This document shows positions 21,060 through 29,192 of a stretch of DNA of 64,000 bases, piece by piece (position 1 is the stretch's first letter; each line of letters opens with the position of its first letter). A program made the position numbers and the translations under genes. Where the stretch lies: contig NZ_CP027712.1 in NCBI RefSeq assembly GCF_003945765.1, positions 6,014,001-6,078,000 of the forward strand, read 5' to 3'. The stretch is from Pseudomonas chlororaphis subsp. chlororaphis. Lineage in GTDB: Bacteria; Pseudomonadota; Gammaproteobacteria; Pseudomonadales; Pseudomonadaceae. The notes beneath the pieces were generated by a model. It worked only from the letters and a program-made list of their open reading frames with translations, was not told the DNA's origin and did not search any database.

Positions 21060-21869
21060 ATGTGGCCCCTCAGTGCCTGGCGCCGCCGGCGTCGGCTGGC
21101 CAAGCACCCGGTTGCCGATGAAATGTGGCAACGGGTGCGCCAGCACCTGCCCTTTCTCGACGGCCTGAGCGATGCCGAGGATCAATGGTTGCGGGAAACC
21201 AGCGTCCTGTTTCTCGACGACAAGCACCTGAGCGCCCTGCCCGGGGTCGAGCTGCACCAGTTCGAACGCCTGCTGCTGGCCGCCCAGGCCCAGTTGCCGC
21301 TATTGCACCTGGGGGATTTGAACTGGTACCAGGGCTTCCACGAAATCGTCCTCTACCCCGACGACTTCCTCAGCCCCCAGCGCCATCGCGATGCCAGTGG
21401 CGTCGAACATGAATGGGACGGCGAACACAGCGGTGAAGCCTGGCAACAGGGCCCGATCATCCTGGCCTGGCCCGGCGTACTCGCCAGCGGCGGCTGGGAA
21501 GCCTACAACCTGGTGATCCACGAGCTGGCGCACAAGCTGGACATGCTCAACGGCGACGCCAACGGCCTGCCGCCGCTGCACAGCGACATGCGCATCAGTG
21601 ACTGGGCGCAGGTGATGCAGGCGGCCTACGACGACCTCAACCGCCAGCTCGACCACAACCCGGACGCCGAAACCGCCATCGACCCTTACGCCGCGGAAAA
21701 CCCCGCGGAATTCTTCGCCGTCACCAGCGAGTACTTCTTCAGCGCCCCGGATCTGCTGCACGAGGCCTATCCGAAGGTCTACCAGCAACTGCAGCTGTTT
21801 TACCGGCAGAATCCCCTGGCCCGGCTCCAGCAATTGCAGGCCAGCGACCCGCACTACCAGCAACACTGA
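21060..21869 (+). CDS. mtfA: Zinc peptidase MtfA (M90 family)
   Basis: 269-residue cytoplasmic metallopeptidase. HELAH (residues 154-158) is the zinc motif, followed by KLDMLNGDANGLPPL, and NPAEFFAVTSEYFF supplies the third, glutamate ligand. In E. coli MtfA binds the Mlc repressor and links to glucose PTS control; whether this holds in Pseudomonas is unknown. Starts 5 bp after the DedA stop. Confidence 0.93.
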   Translation: MWPLSAWRRRRRLAKHPVADEMWQRVRQHLPFLDGLSDAEDQWLRETSVLFLDDKHLSALPGVELHQFERLLLAAQAQLPLLHLGDLNWYQGFHEIVLYPDDFLSPQRHRDASGVEHEWDGEHSGEAWQQGPIILAWPGVLASGGWEAYNLVIHELAHKLDMLNGDANGLPPLHSDMRISDWAQVMQAAYDDLNRQLDHNPDAETAIDPYAAENPAEFFAVTSEYFFSAPDLLHEAYPKVYQQLQLFYRQNPLARLQQLQASDPHYQQH

Positions 21870-22065
21870 GGCGCCCTGCCGGAACGCGCCCGCTGGCGAA
21901 ATAATCGTCGATCCTGATGGGTGTCTCTGAACTAAACAGGCTGCGGCGACTCTTCTTTTCGCAAGCAATCGAGCGTCGACCGACGGCTCCTGCATAGGGT
22001 TCGCGGCGTTTGGCCCAAGGCGTCCATACGTCCTTCGGTACGTGGCATAGCCCTTGGAATATGCC

Positions 22066-22071
22066 TATAAT
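22066..22071 (+). promoter_or_regulatory. Candidate -10 box of ppa
   Basis: TATAAT lies 63 bp before the pyrophosphatase ATG. The -35 region (TGGCAT at 22043) matches the consensus poorly. The rest of the 264-bp gap between mtfA and ppa shows no other feature. Confidence 0.5.
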
Positions 22072-22133
22072 CGCCGCCACTTTTTGGTCAATCCGGCCAA
22101 GACATTTTGGTCAACTAACGGGGGCATCGCCCA

Positions 22134-22661
22134 ATGAGCTACAGCAAGATTCCGGCTGGCAAAGACCTGCCGAACGACATCTACGTCGCAATCGAGATTC
22201 CGGCCAACCACGCGCCGATCAAATACGAAATCGACAAAGACAGCGATTGCCTGTTCGTTGACCGTTTCATGGCCACCCCGATGTTCTACCCGGCCAACTA
22301 CGGCTACATCCCGAACACCCTGGCCGACGACGGCGACCCCCTCGACGTGCTGGTCGTGACCCCTTACCCGGTGGCTCCAGGCTCGGTCATCCGCGCCCGT
22401 CCGGTCGGCATCCTGAACATGACCGACGACGGCGGCGGCGATGCCAAAGTCATCGCAGTACCACACGACAAGCTGTCCCAGCTGTATGTCGACGTGAAGG
22501 AATACACCGACCTGCCGCCGCTGCTGATTCAGCAGATCGAGCACTTCTTCGCGAACTACAAAGATCTCGAAAAAGGCAAATGGGTGAAGATCGAAGGCTG
22601 GGACGGCGCCGACGCCGCCCGCGCCGCGATCACGAAGTCGGTTGCCGCCTACAAAGGCTAA
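22134..22661 (+). CDS. ppa: Inorganic pyrophosphatase (family I)
   Basis: Hydrolyses pyrophosphate and drives biosynthetic reactions. 175 residues, the size of E. coli Ppa. [15 protein letters not shown], the signature [15 protein letters not shown] with its metal-binding aspartates, and KAIEHFF-type [14 protein letters not shown] are present. Followed by a strong intrinsic terminator. Confidence 0.97.
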   Translation: MSYSKIPAGKDLPNDIYVAIEIPANHAPIKYEIDKDSDCLFVDRFMATPMFYPANYGYIPNTLADDGDPLDVLVVTPYPVAPGSVIRARPVGILNMTDDGGGDAKVIAVPHDKLSQLYVDVKEYTDLPPLLIQQIEHFFANYKDLEKGKWVKIEGWDGADAARAAITKSVAAYKG

Positions 22662-22693
22662 GCAGCTGCAAGCTTCCAGCACCAAGCTTCAAG

Positions 22694-22722
22694 AAAAAGC
22701 CCCGCTGACCCGGGGCTTTTTT
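22694..22722 (+). terminator. Rho-independent terminator of ppa
   Basis: AAAAAGCCCCG-CTGAC-CCGGGGCTTTTTT: a GC-rich stem with an A-run before it and six T after it, 33 bp past the ppa stop. Confidence 0.92.
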
Positions 22723-22742
22723 GTGCCTGTCGAATGCCCGCC

Positions 22743-22769
22743 CCGTAGGAGCGAGGCTTGCCCGCGATC
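22743..22769. repeat. Single REP-like half element (GTAGGAGC family)
   Basis: CCGTAGGAGCGAGGCTTGCC plus CGCGATC, a single unpaired copy of the family found inverted near 56.6 kb. Confidence 0.65.
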
Positions 22770-22884
22770 TCCCTAGAACAACACTCCATCCCCCGCCAAT
22801 CACACCCTCCGATACAAAACGCCTCTGCTTTTCACCCTCGTCACAGGCTCCGGCTAACGCTTTGCGCTGGGAATTCTCTTCGAA

Positions 22885-23076
22885 TATCAGTATGCTGCGC
22901 CCCACCTTTGCGCATCGACCTGTTCAACCGGTCAGATCCGCCCGACGCGGCAGATGATTTTCTCGCCAAGTCCCACAGCCAGCCGCAAGAGCTGGGTGTA
23001 CGTTTTGCAGGCTGGTGCGGTTTACCAAAAATGAACCAAGCCAGTCCCCGAGAAGCCGGCCACAAGCCGGCTTTTT
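22885..23076 (+). ncRNA. Candidate small RNA ending in an intrinsic terminator
   Basis: The region between ppa and the next leader ends in AAGCCGGC-CACAA-GCCGGCTTTTT (23053-23076), an intrinsic terminator with no convincing gene before it. TATGCT at 22890 could serve as a -10. A reading frame without a ribosome site (from TTG 22908 to TAA 23077) crosses the same stretch, so a small protein is not excluded. I do not recognise the RNA family; the 5' end is a guess. Confidence 0.4.
23053..23076 (+). terminator. Intrinsic terminator
   Basis: Eight-base stem AAGCCGGC / GCCGGCTT with a five-base loop, and a T-run that overlaps the end of the stem (TTTTT, 23072-23076). Confidence 0.75.
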
Positions 23077-23260
23077 AATGCCTGGAAAACCCTGTTCAAT
23101 GCGTAACCCGATGGGACCGGACAGGTCATCGGCAGCCGTTTCTACCCCGGCAAAAGTAAGGTTCTTCGCTTTCTATTGAGCGACTTTTCCTAGAAACTCC
23201 CACCCGCTTGCGCCTGTGAAACCCGCTGTCTAGGCTCGGCCTGTCACTGCTTATTCAGTG

Positions 23261-23432
23261 ATCGGGTTTAGCAGCTCGAAACATCACATTGGGCGCATCG
23301 ATGTCACCGGTCGGTAAGTTTTTTATTCTGCCTGTAATGGTGGCTGTGCGCAGGGCATCTTCGGATGCGCCGGTTTTCCAATGTGACCGGCCTGCTAACC
23401 TGCGTACAGCTGCCACCCCATCGTTTAGCAGC
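23261..23432 (+). promoter_or_regulatory. Folded leader RNA upstream of a small DUF gene
   Basis: GGTGGCTGTGCGCAGG (23339-23354) pairs with CCTGCGTACAGCTGCCACC (23399-23417). Inside are two hairpins: GCATC-TTCG-GATGC (23355-23368, a UUCG tetraloop) and GCCGGT...ACCGGC (23369-23391). The loop of the second contains CCAATGTG, the exact complement of CACATTGG at 23285-23292, which allows a pseudoknot. GTTTAGCAGC stands at both edges (23266-23275, 23423-23432). The ATG of the small gene is 36 bp downstream. It could be a cis-regulatory RNA. A family assignment cannot be made by eye. Confidence 0.6.
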
Positions 23433-23468
23433 GACATTTGGCAGCTCCACTCACGTTGGAGATGCACC

Positions 23469-23855
23469 ATGAAAAAGCTTGTCCCCGATCCGCCCCTGCC
23501 CGGGCAATTCAGCCCCCCCGAACACGATCTCGCCACCCAGCGCATCCGCCTGGCCCTGGCCGCGAATACAGCTGAAACCTCAATCCTCGGCAACCTGAAA
23601 GCCACCGCCCCGGCAGCCGTGGGCCGTGACGCCCTGTTCAGCGTCCGCCCCGGCGTCAGCGCCGAAGAGGCCTTGGTGCATGTGTCGCTGCTACTGGATT
23701 GCGCGGTACAGGTCAGCGACGAGATCAGCGAACGCGCCAGCGGTGTGGAGCGCGGGCTGATCTGGTCGATGATCCACTCGGTGGAGATGGCCAATGCCGT
23801 AGTGAGCGCGTTGCTCGACACTAACCGGCCGGCCGAGGCTGGCGCGGGGCGTTAA
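23469..23855 (+). CDS. Small DUF3077/DUF6124-like protein
   Basis: 128 residues from MKKLVPDPPLPGQFSPPEHD. The N-terminal Pro-rich opening, DALFSVRPGVSAEEALVHVSLLLDCA in the middle and a helical C-terminus resemble the small Pseudomonas DUF3077/DUF6124 proteins, whose function is unknown. No signal peptide or membrane segment. TTGGAG eight bases upstream fixes this start; a longer reading would begin inside the folded leader and is rejected. Confidence 0.7.
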   Translation: MKKLVPDPPLPGQFSPPEHDLATQRIRLALAANTAETSILGNLKATAPAAVGRDALFSVRPGVSAEEALVHVSLLLDCAVQVSDEISERASGVERGLIWSMIHSVEMANAVVSALLDTNRPAEAGAGR

Positions 23856-23970
23856 AAATCGGCGAACGCTGGAACGGGGCGAAGCTCATTCGCCCCGTGC
23901 TCCATGAATTCCCGCCAGGCGCTGGACAGGGCCACCCACTCCGACATTGGCTGCGCGGCCTGGCCATCAA

Positions 23971-24264
23971 TCAAGACGCCCCATGCACCCGCGCCGTCAT
24001 GTCCAGTCCCAGTGCACGCATCACCGCCAGCAGGGTCTTCAGGGTCGGGTTGCCTTTTTCGCTGAATGAGCGATACAGCTGCTCGCGGGACAGCCCGGTT
24101 TCATGGGCCAGCTCAGTCATGCCCTTGGCCCGCGCCACCACACCCAGGGCTTTGGCGATGTAGCCGGCATCGCCGGTTTCGAAGGCGTCCGCCATGAACA
24201 GGGCGATGGCTTGCGGGTCGCGCAAGGCCGTGGCGGGGTCATAGTCGAATAGCGGTTCGTTCAT
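23971..24264 (-). CDS. Antitoxin of HigBA/RelBE-like type II system (HTH)
   Basis: 97 residues from MNEPLFDYDPATALRDPQAI. The helix-turn-helix is LAHETGLSREQLYRSFSEKG, followed by NPTLKTLLAVMRALG, the pattern of putative addiction-module antidote proteins (XRE family). It overlaps the upstream toxin gene as ATGA. Toxin-first order is typical of HigBA. The antitoxin probably neutralises the toxin and represses the operon. Confidence 0.88.
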   Translation of the reverse strand: MNEPLFDYDPATALRDPQAIALFMADAFETGDAGYIAKALGVVARAKGMTELAHETGLSREQLYRSFSEKGNPTLKTLLAVMRALGLDMTARVHGAS

Positions 24265-24560
24265 GATCGGCTCCAACGACGGGCCAGGTATTTGGCCAGT
24301 TCGATATCGCGGCTCTGGCGACTCTTGTCGCCGCCGCACAACAGGATGACGAGTTGCAAGCCGCGCTGCTGGAAGTAAACCCGGTAGCCCGGCCCGTAAT
24401 GGATGCGCAACTCGCTGACGCCTTCGCCCACCGGGGACACGTCCCCGGCAAGACCGTTGGCCAGGCGAAAAATCCGCGCAGCAATCAACGCCCTGGCTCT
24501 GGAATCCTTGAGCCTGTTTTCCCACTCCATAAAGGTCGCGGTCTGTTTGATCTCGATCAT
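24261..24560 (-). CDS. RelE/ParE-family toxin (HigB-like)
   Basis: 99 residues. MEWENRLKDSRARALIAARIFRL, then GVSELRIHYGPGYRVYFQQRG and LLCGGDKSRQSRDIELAKYL, is the phage-derived Gp49-like/HigB killer-protein pattern (COG3657 type). Family members are ribosome-dependent mRNA interferases. Basic C-terminal residues are kept, so the toxin looks intact. First gene of the two-gene operon; the 170 bp upstream (24561-24731) hold its promoter region and that of the divergent gene. Confidence 0.88.
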   Translation of the reverse strand: MIEIKQTATFMEWENRLKDSRARALIAARIFRLANGLAGDVSPVGEGVSELRIHYGPGYRVYFQQRGLQLVILLCGGDKSRQSRDIELAKYLARRWSRS

Positions 24561-24731
24561 CCCGCGACTGTAGTTTGAAGACTACAGCATTTGAAAGCGT
24601 ATTTGTATTGCAAAGCGCTGCCAACGCACAGGCAGATAGCGATCCGGGCCACAGCGTGTTGAAATCGAGCACTCGGCCATAAACCTGATGTCTCAACGGC
24701 TCAATGTCTTAACTCCTGTAAGGACGTCCCC

Positions 24732-25181
24732 ATGAGAAAGCTGTTCCCCCTGCTGCTCCTCGCCGCGGCTTTCCATCAACCCCTCGCGCTCGCTGACTGC
24801 GCCAGCTCGCCCAAGCCAGTGGCCGAGGCCTTCTACAACTGGTACCTGCAAAGTTTCAGCAACGAAAAAGACCCGATCACCGATGACCTGTCGCACCTGC
24901 AGCAGTACGTCACGCAAACGCTGATCGAACGGATCAAGAAACAGATGAGCAGCCCCGAGGGTCTGGAAGAGGACTACTTTCTCAAGACCCAGGACTACAT
25001 GGATGAGTGGCTGACCCAGATCAAGGTCAGCGAACCGCAGGTGCAAGGCACCTCGGCGCGTGAGTCGGTGACCCTGGGCAATACGCCGGATACCACGCAG
25101 ATCGTCGACCTGCTGCTGGTCAAGGACAAAGGCTGCTGGAAGATCAACGAGGTGCTGGCCACCACGGATCAGAGCGAGTGA
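24732..25181 (+). CDS. Secreted DUF3828-like protein
   Basis: 149 residues. The signal peptide MRKLFPLLLLAAAFHQPLALA is followed by a soluble domain with AEAFYNWYLQSFSNEKDPITDD and, near the end, LLLVKDKGCWKINEVLA, resembling the DUF3828 (YbjP/YqhG-like) family. Periplasmic; two cysteines could pair. Function unknown. Ribosome site GTAAGGACG. It converges with the dehydrogenase gene downstream. Confidence 0.72.
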   Translation: MRKLFPLLLLAAAFHQPLALADCASSPKPVAEAFYNWYLQSFSNEKDPITDDLSHLQQYVTQTLIERIKKQMSSPEGLEEDYFLKTQDYMDEWLTQIKVSEPQVQGTSARESVTLGNTPDTTQIVDLLLVKDKGCWKINEVLATTDQSE

Positions 25182-25205
25182 TCCGCGGCGGCCGGCCAGG
25201 CAGGA

Positions 25206-26210
25206 TCAGATATCGAGAATGATCTTGCCGAAGTGCTGGTTGCTTTCCTGGTAGCGGAAGGCATCGACCATCGCGTCCAGGGCGAAGTGCTTGTCGAGGA
25301 TCGGATGCATGCCGTTGGCGTCGATCGCGCGGACCATGTCCTGCTGCTGCCGGCGGCTGCCCACCAGCACGCCTTGCAGACGCAGTTGCTTGACCAGCGC
25401 GGTGACGATCGGGAACTCACCGGCAACCCCGGTCAGGATGCCGATCACCGAGATATGGCCACCGACCCGCGCGGCGATCATCGACTGCTCCAGGGTGGAG
25501 GGGCCGCCCACTTCGATCACATGGTCGACACCACGGCCGTCAGTGAGCTTCTGTACGGTCTCGCCCCAGGTCGGGTCCTGGCGGTAGTTGATCAGGTGAT
25601 CGGCGCCGAGGGCTTTCAAGCGTTCCAGCTTGGCATCGCTGGACGAAGTGGCGATCACGGTAGCGCCGAGCATCTTGGCGAATTGCAGGGCGAAGATCGA
25701 CACACCGCCGGTGCCTTGCACCAGCACGGTATCGCCGGCAGTTACGCGGCCGTCGTCCACCAACGCGCGCCAGGCGGTAAGGCCGGCGGTGGTGAGGGTC
25801 GCCGCTTCGGCGTGGCTCCAGCCCTTGGGCGCACGGGTGAAGGCGGTGGCGCGGGCGGTGACGACTTCCCGGGCGTAACCATCCAGGCCATCGCCCGGCA
25901 CCGTGGCAAAACCTATGACATTGGGCCGGCCGTCCAGCCATTCGGGGAAGAAGGTGCTGACCACCGAGTCGCCGATGGCGAATTCACTGACACCCTCGCC
26001 CACCGCTACCACTTCACCGGCGCCATCGGCCATCGGGATGCGCGACTCAGTCGGCCCCCACATGCCACTGACCACCGCGAAGTCGTGGTAGTTGAGGGAG
26101 CTGGCGCGCAGGCGCACAGTGATTTCGCCCGCTTGTGGCGCCGCGGCCGGAGCCTCGCCGACCACTACTTTGTCGTAGCCACCACCGGGTTGTACGTAGA
26201 TTGCTTTCAT
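25206..26210 (-). CDS. Zinc-independent NAD(P)H quinone oxidoreductase-like dehydrogenase (MDR family)
   Basis: 334 residues. The N-terminal GroES-like domain (SSLNYHDFAVVSGMWG) lacks the catalytic-zinc cysteine of true alcohol dehydrogenases, and the Rossmann domain has VLVQGTGGVSIFALQFAK. This points to the zinc-free quinone/enone reductase branch of the MDR superfamily. The substrate is unknown. It lies downstream of an ArsR-type gene, with a perfect palindrome between them. Confidence 0.87.
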   Translation of the reverse strand: MKAIYVQPGGGYDKVVVGEAPAAAPQAGEITVRLRASSLNYHDFAVVSGMWGPTESRIPMADGAGEVVAVGEGVSEFAIGDSVVSTFFPEWLDGRPNVIGFATVPGDGLDGYAREVVTARATAFTRAPKGWSHAEAATLTTAGLTAWRALVDDGRVTAGDTVLVQGTGGVSIFALQFAKMLGATVIATSSSDAKLERLKALGADHLINYRQDPTWGETVQKLTDGRGVDHVIEVGGPSTLEQSMIAARVGGHISVIGILTGVAGEFPIVTALVKQLRLQGVLVGSRRQQQDMVRAIDANGMHPILDKHFALDAMVDAFRYQESNQHFGKIILDI

Positions 26211-26236
26211 GAACAGATCCTCCTGGGTTGCCTTTT

Positions 26237-26258
26237 CATTTCGAAAAATAACGAAATG
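26237..26258. promoter_or_regulatory. Palindromic operator CATTTCG-N8-CGAAATG
   Basis: Seven-base perfect inverted arms 27 bp before the dehydrogenase start. The right arm context ACGAAATGTTCAAG is repeated exactly at 26596-26609, upstream of the ArsR-type gene. The shared 14-mer suggests one regulator, most simply the adjacent ArsR protein, acting at both places. Confidence 0.72.
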
Positions 26259-26273
26259 TTCAAGTAAAAAAAC

Positions 26274-26573
26274 TCAGAGTTCGCGCTTCAGTTGCTCGGC
26301 AAAAGCAGCAATGGCCGCTTCGTTACGGCGAAAGTAAGTCCATTTGCCGATACGCGTGGCCTCGACCAGCCCGGCCTGCTGCAGGATCGCCAGATGGCTG
26401 GACGTGCTGGACGCCGAAAGCGCGGCCTTGTGCTGCAGGTGAGTCATGCAGATGCCGATTTCTTTCGGCGCGTCATGCCCCTGGGGCGGGAAGTTGCCTT
26501 CCGGGTCCTTCAGCCATTCGAGCATCTGCATACGAATGTCGCTGGCCAGGGCTTTGATTTGGTCGATGAGCAT
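26274..26573 (-). CDS. ArsR-family transcriptional regulator
   Basis: 99 residues from MLIDQIKALASDIRMQMLEW. The winged helix includes HLQHKAALSASSTSSHLAILQQAGLVEATRIGKWTYFRRNE. The classical metal motif ELCVCDL is absent, so it is not an arsenic sensor of the standard type; it may sense an organic or redox signal. It precedes the dehydrogenase gene (63 bp). A longer in-frame reading beginning upstream of the 26596 repeat is less likely because it would put the operator inside the gene. Confidence 0.85.
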   Translation of the reverse strand: MLIDQIKALASDIRMQMLEWLKDPEGNFPPQGHDAPKEIGICMTHLQHKAALSASSTSSHLAILQQAGLVEATRIGKWTYFRRNEAAIAAFAEQLKREL

Positions 26574-26595
26574 GGCGAGGATATTACGGACTTTT

Positions 26596-26609
26596 ACGAA
26601 ATGTTCAAG
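26596..26609. promoter_or_regulatory. Second copy of the ArsR operator half-site
   Basis: ACGAAATGTTCAAG, identical to 26251-26264. It lies about 23 bp before the regulator start, fitting autoregulation. The left arm CATTTCG is not conserved here. Confidence 0.55.
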
Positions 26610-26639
26610 ATCCGAGCAATATCCTCGCCCGTCCACCTA

Positions 26640-27728
26640 TTACTTGCTCTCGACGATCGGCCCCGGCGCTTTCACCTGGGTCATCAGGTCATCGTCCCAC
26701 TGCCCTTCCACCTTGATCTGGGCCAGGGCCCCCAGTTCCATGGCCTCGATCAGGTTGTGGCTGAGGTACACGTAGGTACCCGGCTGCTTGAAGGTGTACA
26801 GCGCCGCGACCGCGGAGCCGCCGGGGATAAACCAGGTTTCCATGTTGCGTTGCGGCGGGTTGGCGAATTTGCCGGTGGTCCAGACCCAGTCGCCATGGCC
26901 GCCAATCAGGTGTGGACGGCTGTCGCGGTTGGCCTGGGAATGGATGAACAGCACGCTTTCACCGACCTTGGAGGTCAGCGCGTTGGCACCGGTCAGGGCG
27001 CCGACACGGCCGTTGAACACCACGTGGCTCGGAGTCAGGGTGCGCATGACCGCGCGAGTGTCCTGGTAGCTGGACGCCAGGTCCGGGTAGTCCTTGTAGT
27101 GGCCGTCCTTGTCCTTGGGGATATACAGGTCGGATTCGCCTATGGTGTAGACGCGGTCGTAATGCAGGGGCTTGCCCTGAGGATCGCGCAGGCCGTCACG
27201 GGGCAGCACCATCAGTGCGCCGTTCATGCCCGACACCATGTGCCACGGCACCATGCCTTGCGGCGCGCAATGGTAGACAAAGGTACCGCTGCGATCAGCC
27301 TTGAAACGCAGCACCACTTCCTGCCCCGGCACCACCTGGGTCAGGCCCGCCCCGCCCAGGGCGCCGGTGGCCGCATGAAAGTCGACGTTATGGGGCATGC
27401 TGTTGGTCGGCGGATTGACCAGTGTCAGCTCCACATAGTCACCCTCATGCACCACCAGCGTCGGGCCGGGCATGGACCCGTTGAAGGTCATGGCCTGGAG
27501 CGTGGTGCCCTGGTCGTCGATGACCATTTTTTTCTCTTCGATACTCATGCGGAACTGCACCACCTTGGGTGGCCCGTTGACCACTTGCTCATGAGGATGA
27601 ACCAGCGGCGGTGCGACCAGCTCGACCTGCACCCGCTGCAAACCCTCTGCCCCACCGGCCAGGACCAGGCTGCTGGCACAACTGCCAAGCAGCACCCAGG
27701 CCCCCAATACACTTCGAAAAACACTCAT
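26640..27728 (-). CDS. nirK: Copper-containing nitrite reductase NirK
   Basis: Periplasmic enzyme that reduces nitrite to nitric oxide. From [16 protein letters not shown] (signal peptide) it has 362 residues. Type 1 copper ligands His113, Cys154, His163 and Met168 are in MPHNVDFH and [19 protein letters not shown]. Type 2 ligands are His118, His153 and His324, with catalytic Asp116 and His273 ([10 protein letters not shown]). All are present. No nor or nos genes and no NirV are in the window. Ribosome site AAGGAG. The 51 additional residues of a longer frame are rejected. Confidence 0.94.
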   Translation of the reverse strand: MSVFRSVLGAWVLLGSCASSLVLAGGAEGLQRVQVELVAPPLVHPHEQVVNGPPKVVQFRMSIEEKKMVIDDQGTTLQAMTFNGSMPGPTLVVHEGDYVELTLVNPPTNSMPHNVDFHAATGALGGAGLTQVVPGQEVVLRFKADRSGTFVYHCAPQGMVPWHMVSGMNGALMVLPRDGLRDPQGKPLHYDRVYTIGESDLYIPKDKDGHYKDYPDLASSYQDTRAVMRTLTPSHVVFNGRVGALTGANALTSKVGESVLFIHSQANRDSRPHLIGGHGDWVWTTGKFANPPQRNMETWFIPGGSAVAALYTFKQPGTYVYLSHNLIEAMELGALAQIKVEGQWDDDLMTQVKAPGPIVESK

Positions 27729-27787
27729 TGCAGCTTCTCCTTGCCAATCAACGATGGGGCATTGCAAGGCAAGTGCGCGCAACTTTC

Positions 27788-27803
27788 CTTGTCGTAAAGC
27801 AAG
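27788..27803 (-). promoter_or_regulatory. Candidate Dnr/NnrR-type site upstream of nirK
   Basis: CTTG-N8-CAAG (CTTGTCGTAAAGCAAG) has the TTG-N8-CAA spacing of the CRP/FNR superfamily. Its centre is about 67 bp before the nirK ATG, so a start site some 41 bp downstream would leave a normal leader. A full ANR consensus (TTGAT-N4-ATCAA) is not present. Confidence 0.5.
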
Positions 27804-27954
27804 AAATGGCGACAGAAGGTCGACCCGCGCAACCGGCCCCTGACCCAGGGCAGAAAATCGCCCTGCCGAGCCGTTCGGCAACCCCCTCTCATTTGCCCCA
27901 AAACCCCATGTCTGCTAGTGTCGCGCCGGTTTAACGTCAACCGGGATAGCCGCC

Positions 27955-28197
27955 ATGGCCCGCAAAAAAGCTGCCTTAGATTTCGAACAATCCCTCGCCG
28001 ACCTGCAAACGCTGGTCGAGCGTCTGGAGAACGGCGAGCTGTCGCTGGAAGACTCGTTGACCGCCTTCGAGCAAGGCATCGGCCTGACCCGCGATTGCCA
28101 GGCGGCGCTGGCCCAGGCCGAGCAGAAGGTGCAGATCCTGCTGGAGCGCGATGGCGAGCTGGCCGAAGAACCCTTCGACGCGGAACAACCAGAATGA
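27955..28197 (+). CDS. xseB: Exodeoxyribonuclease VII small subunit
   Basis: 80 residues: [33 protein letters not shown] is the XseB family helix pair. It forms exonuclease VII with XseA, encoded elsewhere. It overlaps ispA as ATGA, the common xseB-ispA-dxs arrangement. Confidence 0.96.
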   Translation: MARKKAALDFEQSLADLQTLVERLENGELSLEDSLTAFEQGIGLTRDCQAALAQAEQKVQILLERDGELAEEPFDAEQPE

Positions 28198-29081
28198 TCG
28201 CGGCCTATCAGGCCAGCAGCCAGGCCCGGGTCAATGCTGCACTGGAAACCCTGTTCCACGCGCCAAGCCCGGAGCTGGCCCGTCTTTACCAGGCCATGCG
28301 CTACAGCGTGATGAACGGCGGCAAGCGCGTGCGTCCGCTGCTGGCCTACGCCGCCTGCGAAGCCCTCGGTGCACGGCCGGAACAGGCCAACGGCGCGGCC
28401 TGCGCGGTGGAGCTGATCCACGCCTATTCCCTGGTGCACGACGATCTGCCAGCCATGGACGACGACGACCTGCGTCGCGGCCAGCCAACTACCCATAAAG
28501 CCTTCGATGAAGCCTGCGCGATTCTCGCCGGCGACGGTTTGCAGAGCCTGGCCTTCAGCGCCCTGCTCGACCCGCGCCTGAGCGATTCGAGTGCCGAGAT
28601 CCGCCTGCAGATGGTCAGCGCCCTGGCGCTGGCCGCGGGCCCCGCAGGCATGGTCGGCGGCCAGGCCATCGACCTCGGTTCGGTGGGCCTCAAGCTCGAC
28701 CAGAAAGCCCTGGAGTACATGCACCGGCACAAGACCGGCGCGCTGATCGAGGCCAGCGTCAAGCTCGGCGCCCTGGCCAGCGGCCGGGCCGAAAAAGACG
28801 AGCTCAAGTCCCTGCAGACCTACGCCCAGGCCATCGGCCTGGCGTTCCAGGTGCAGGACGACATTCTCGACGTGGAAAGCGATACCGCGACCCTCGGCAA
28901 ACGCCAGGGTGCCGACATTGCCCGGGACAAACCGACCTACCCGGCCCTGCTCGGCCTGGAAGCGGCCAAGGCCTATGCCCTGGAACTGCGCGATCAGGCC
29001 CTGCACGCACTGCGACCCTTTGACGCGGGCGCCGAGCCCCTGCGGGAGCTGGCGCGTTATATCGTCGAACGACGCAGTTGA
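28194..29081 (+). CDS. ispA: Farnesyl diphosphate synthase
   Basis: Condenses IPP with DMAPP and GPP. 295 residues from [20 protein letters not shown]. The first aspartate-rich motif is [17 protein letters not shown] and the second is [24 protein letters not shown] binds the diphosphate. The start is set by the ATGA overlap with xseB. An in-frame reading through xseB is rejected. Confidence 0.95.
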   Translation: MIAAYQASSQARVNAALETLFHAPSPELARLYQAMRYSVMNGGKRVRPLLAYAACEALGARPEQANGAACAVELIHAYSLVHDDLPAMDDDDLRRGQPTTHKAFDEACAILAGDGLQSLAFSALLDPRLSDSSAEIRLQMVSALALAAGPAGMVGGQAIDLGSVGLKLDQKALEYMHRHKTGALIEASVKLGALASGRAEKDELKSLQTYAQAIGLAFQVQDDILDVESDTATLGKRQGADIARDKPTYPALLGLEAAKAYALELRDQALHALRPFDAGAEPLRELARYIVERRS

Positions 29082-29192
29082 TCGACCCCGGCGCGGCAGA
29101 CCGCATATCGGCCAAGTTCCGCGCTCTGCGTGGGCAGCTTGCGATGCATAAGGTAAACTGCCGCCTCTTTTATACCTATAACGATTCGCCTG

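Noticed and set aside
22758..23078. A 106-codon frame downstream of ppa
   Set aside because: No ribosome site, crosses a REP element and ends in a terminator; codon use is unlike the neighbours. I keep only a small-RNA candidate here.
27729..27954. Full ANR box (TTGAT-N4-ATCAA) before nirK
   Set aside because: The CCAATCAACG stretch near the start has only one half-site. The CTTG-N8-CAAG site is the better candidate.
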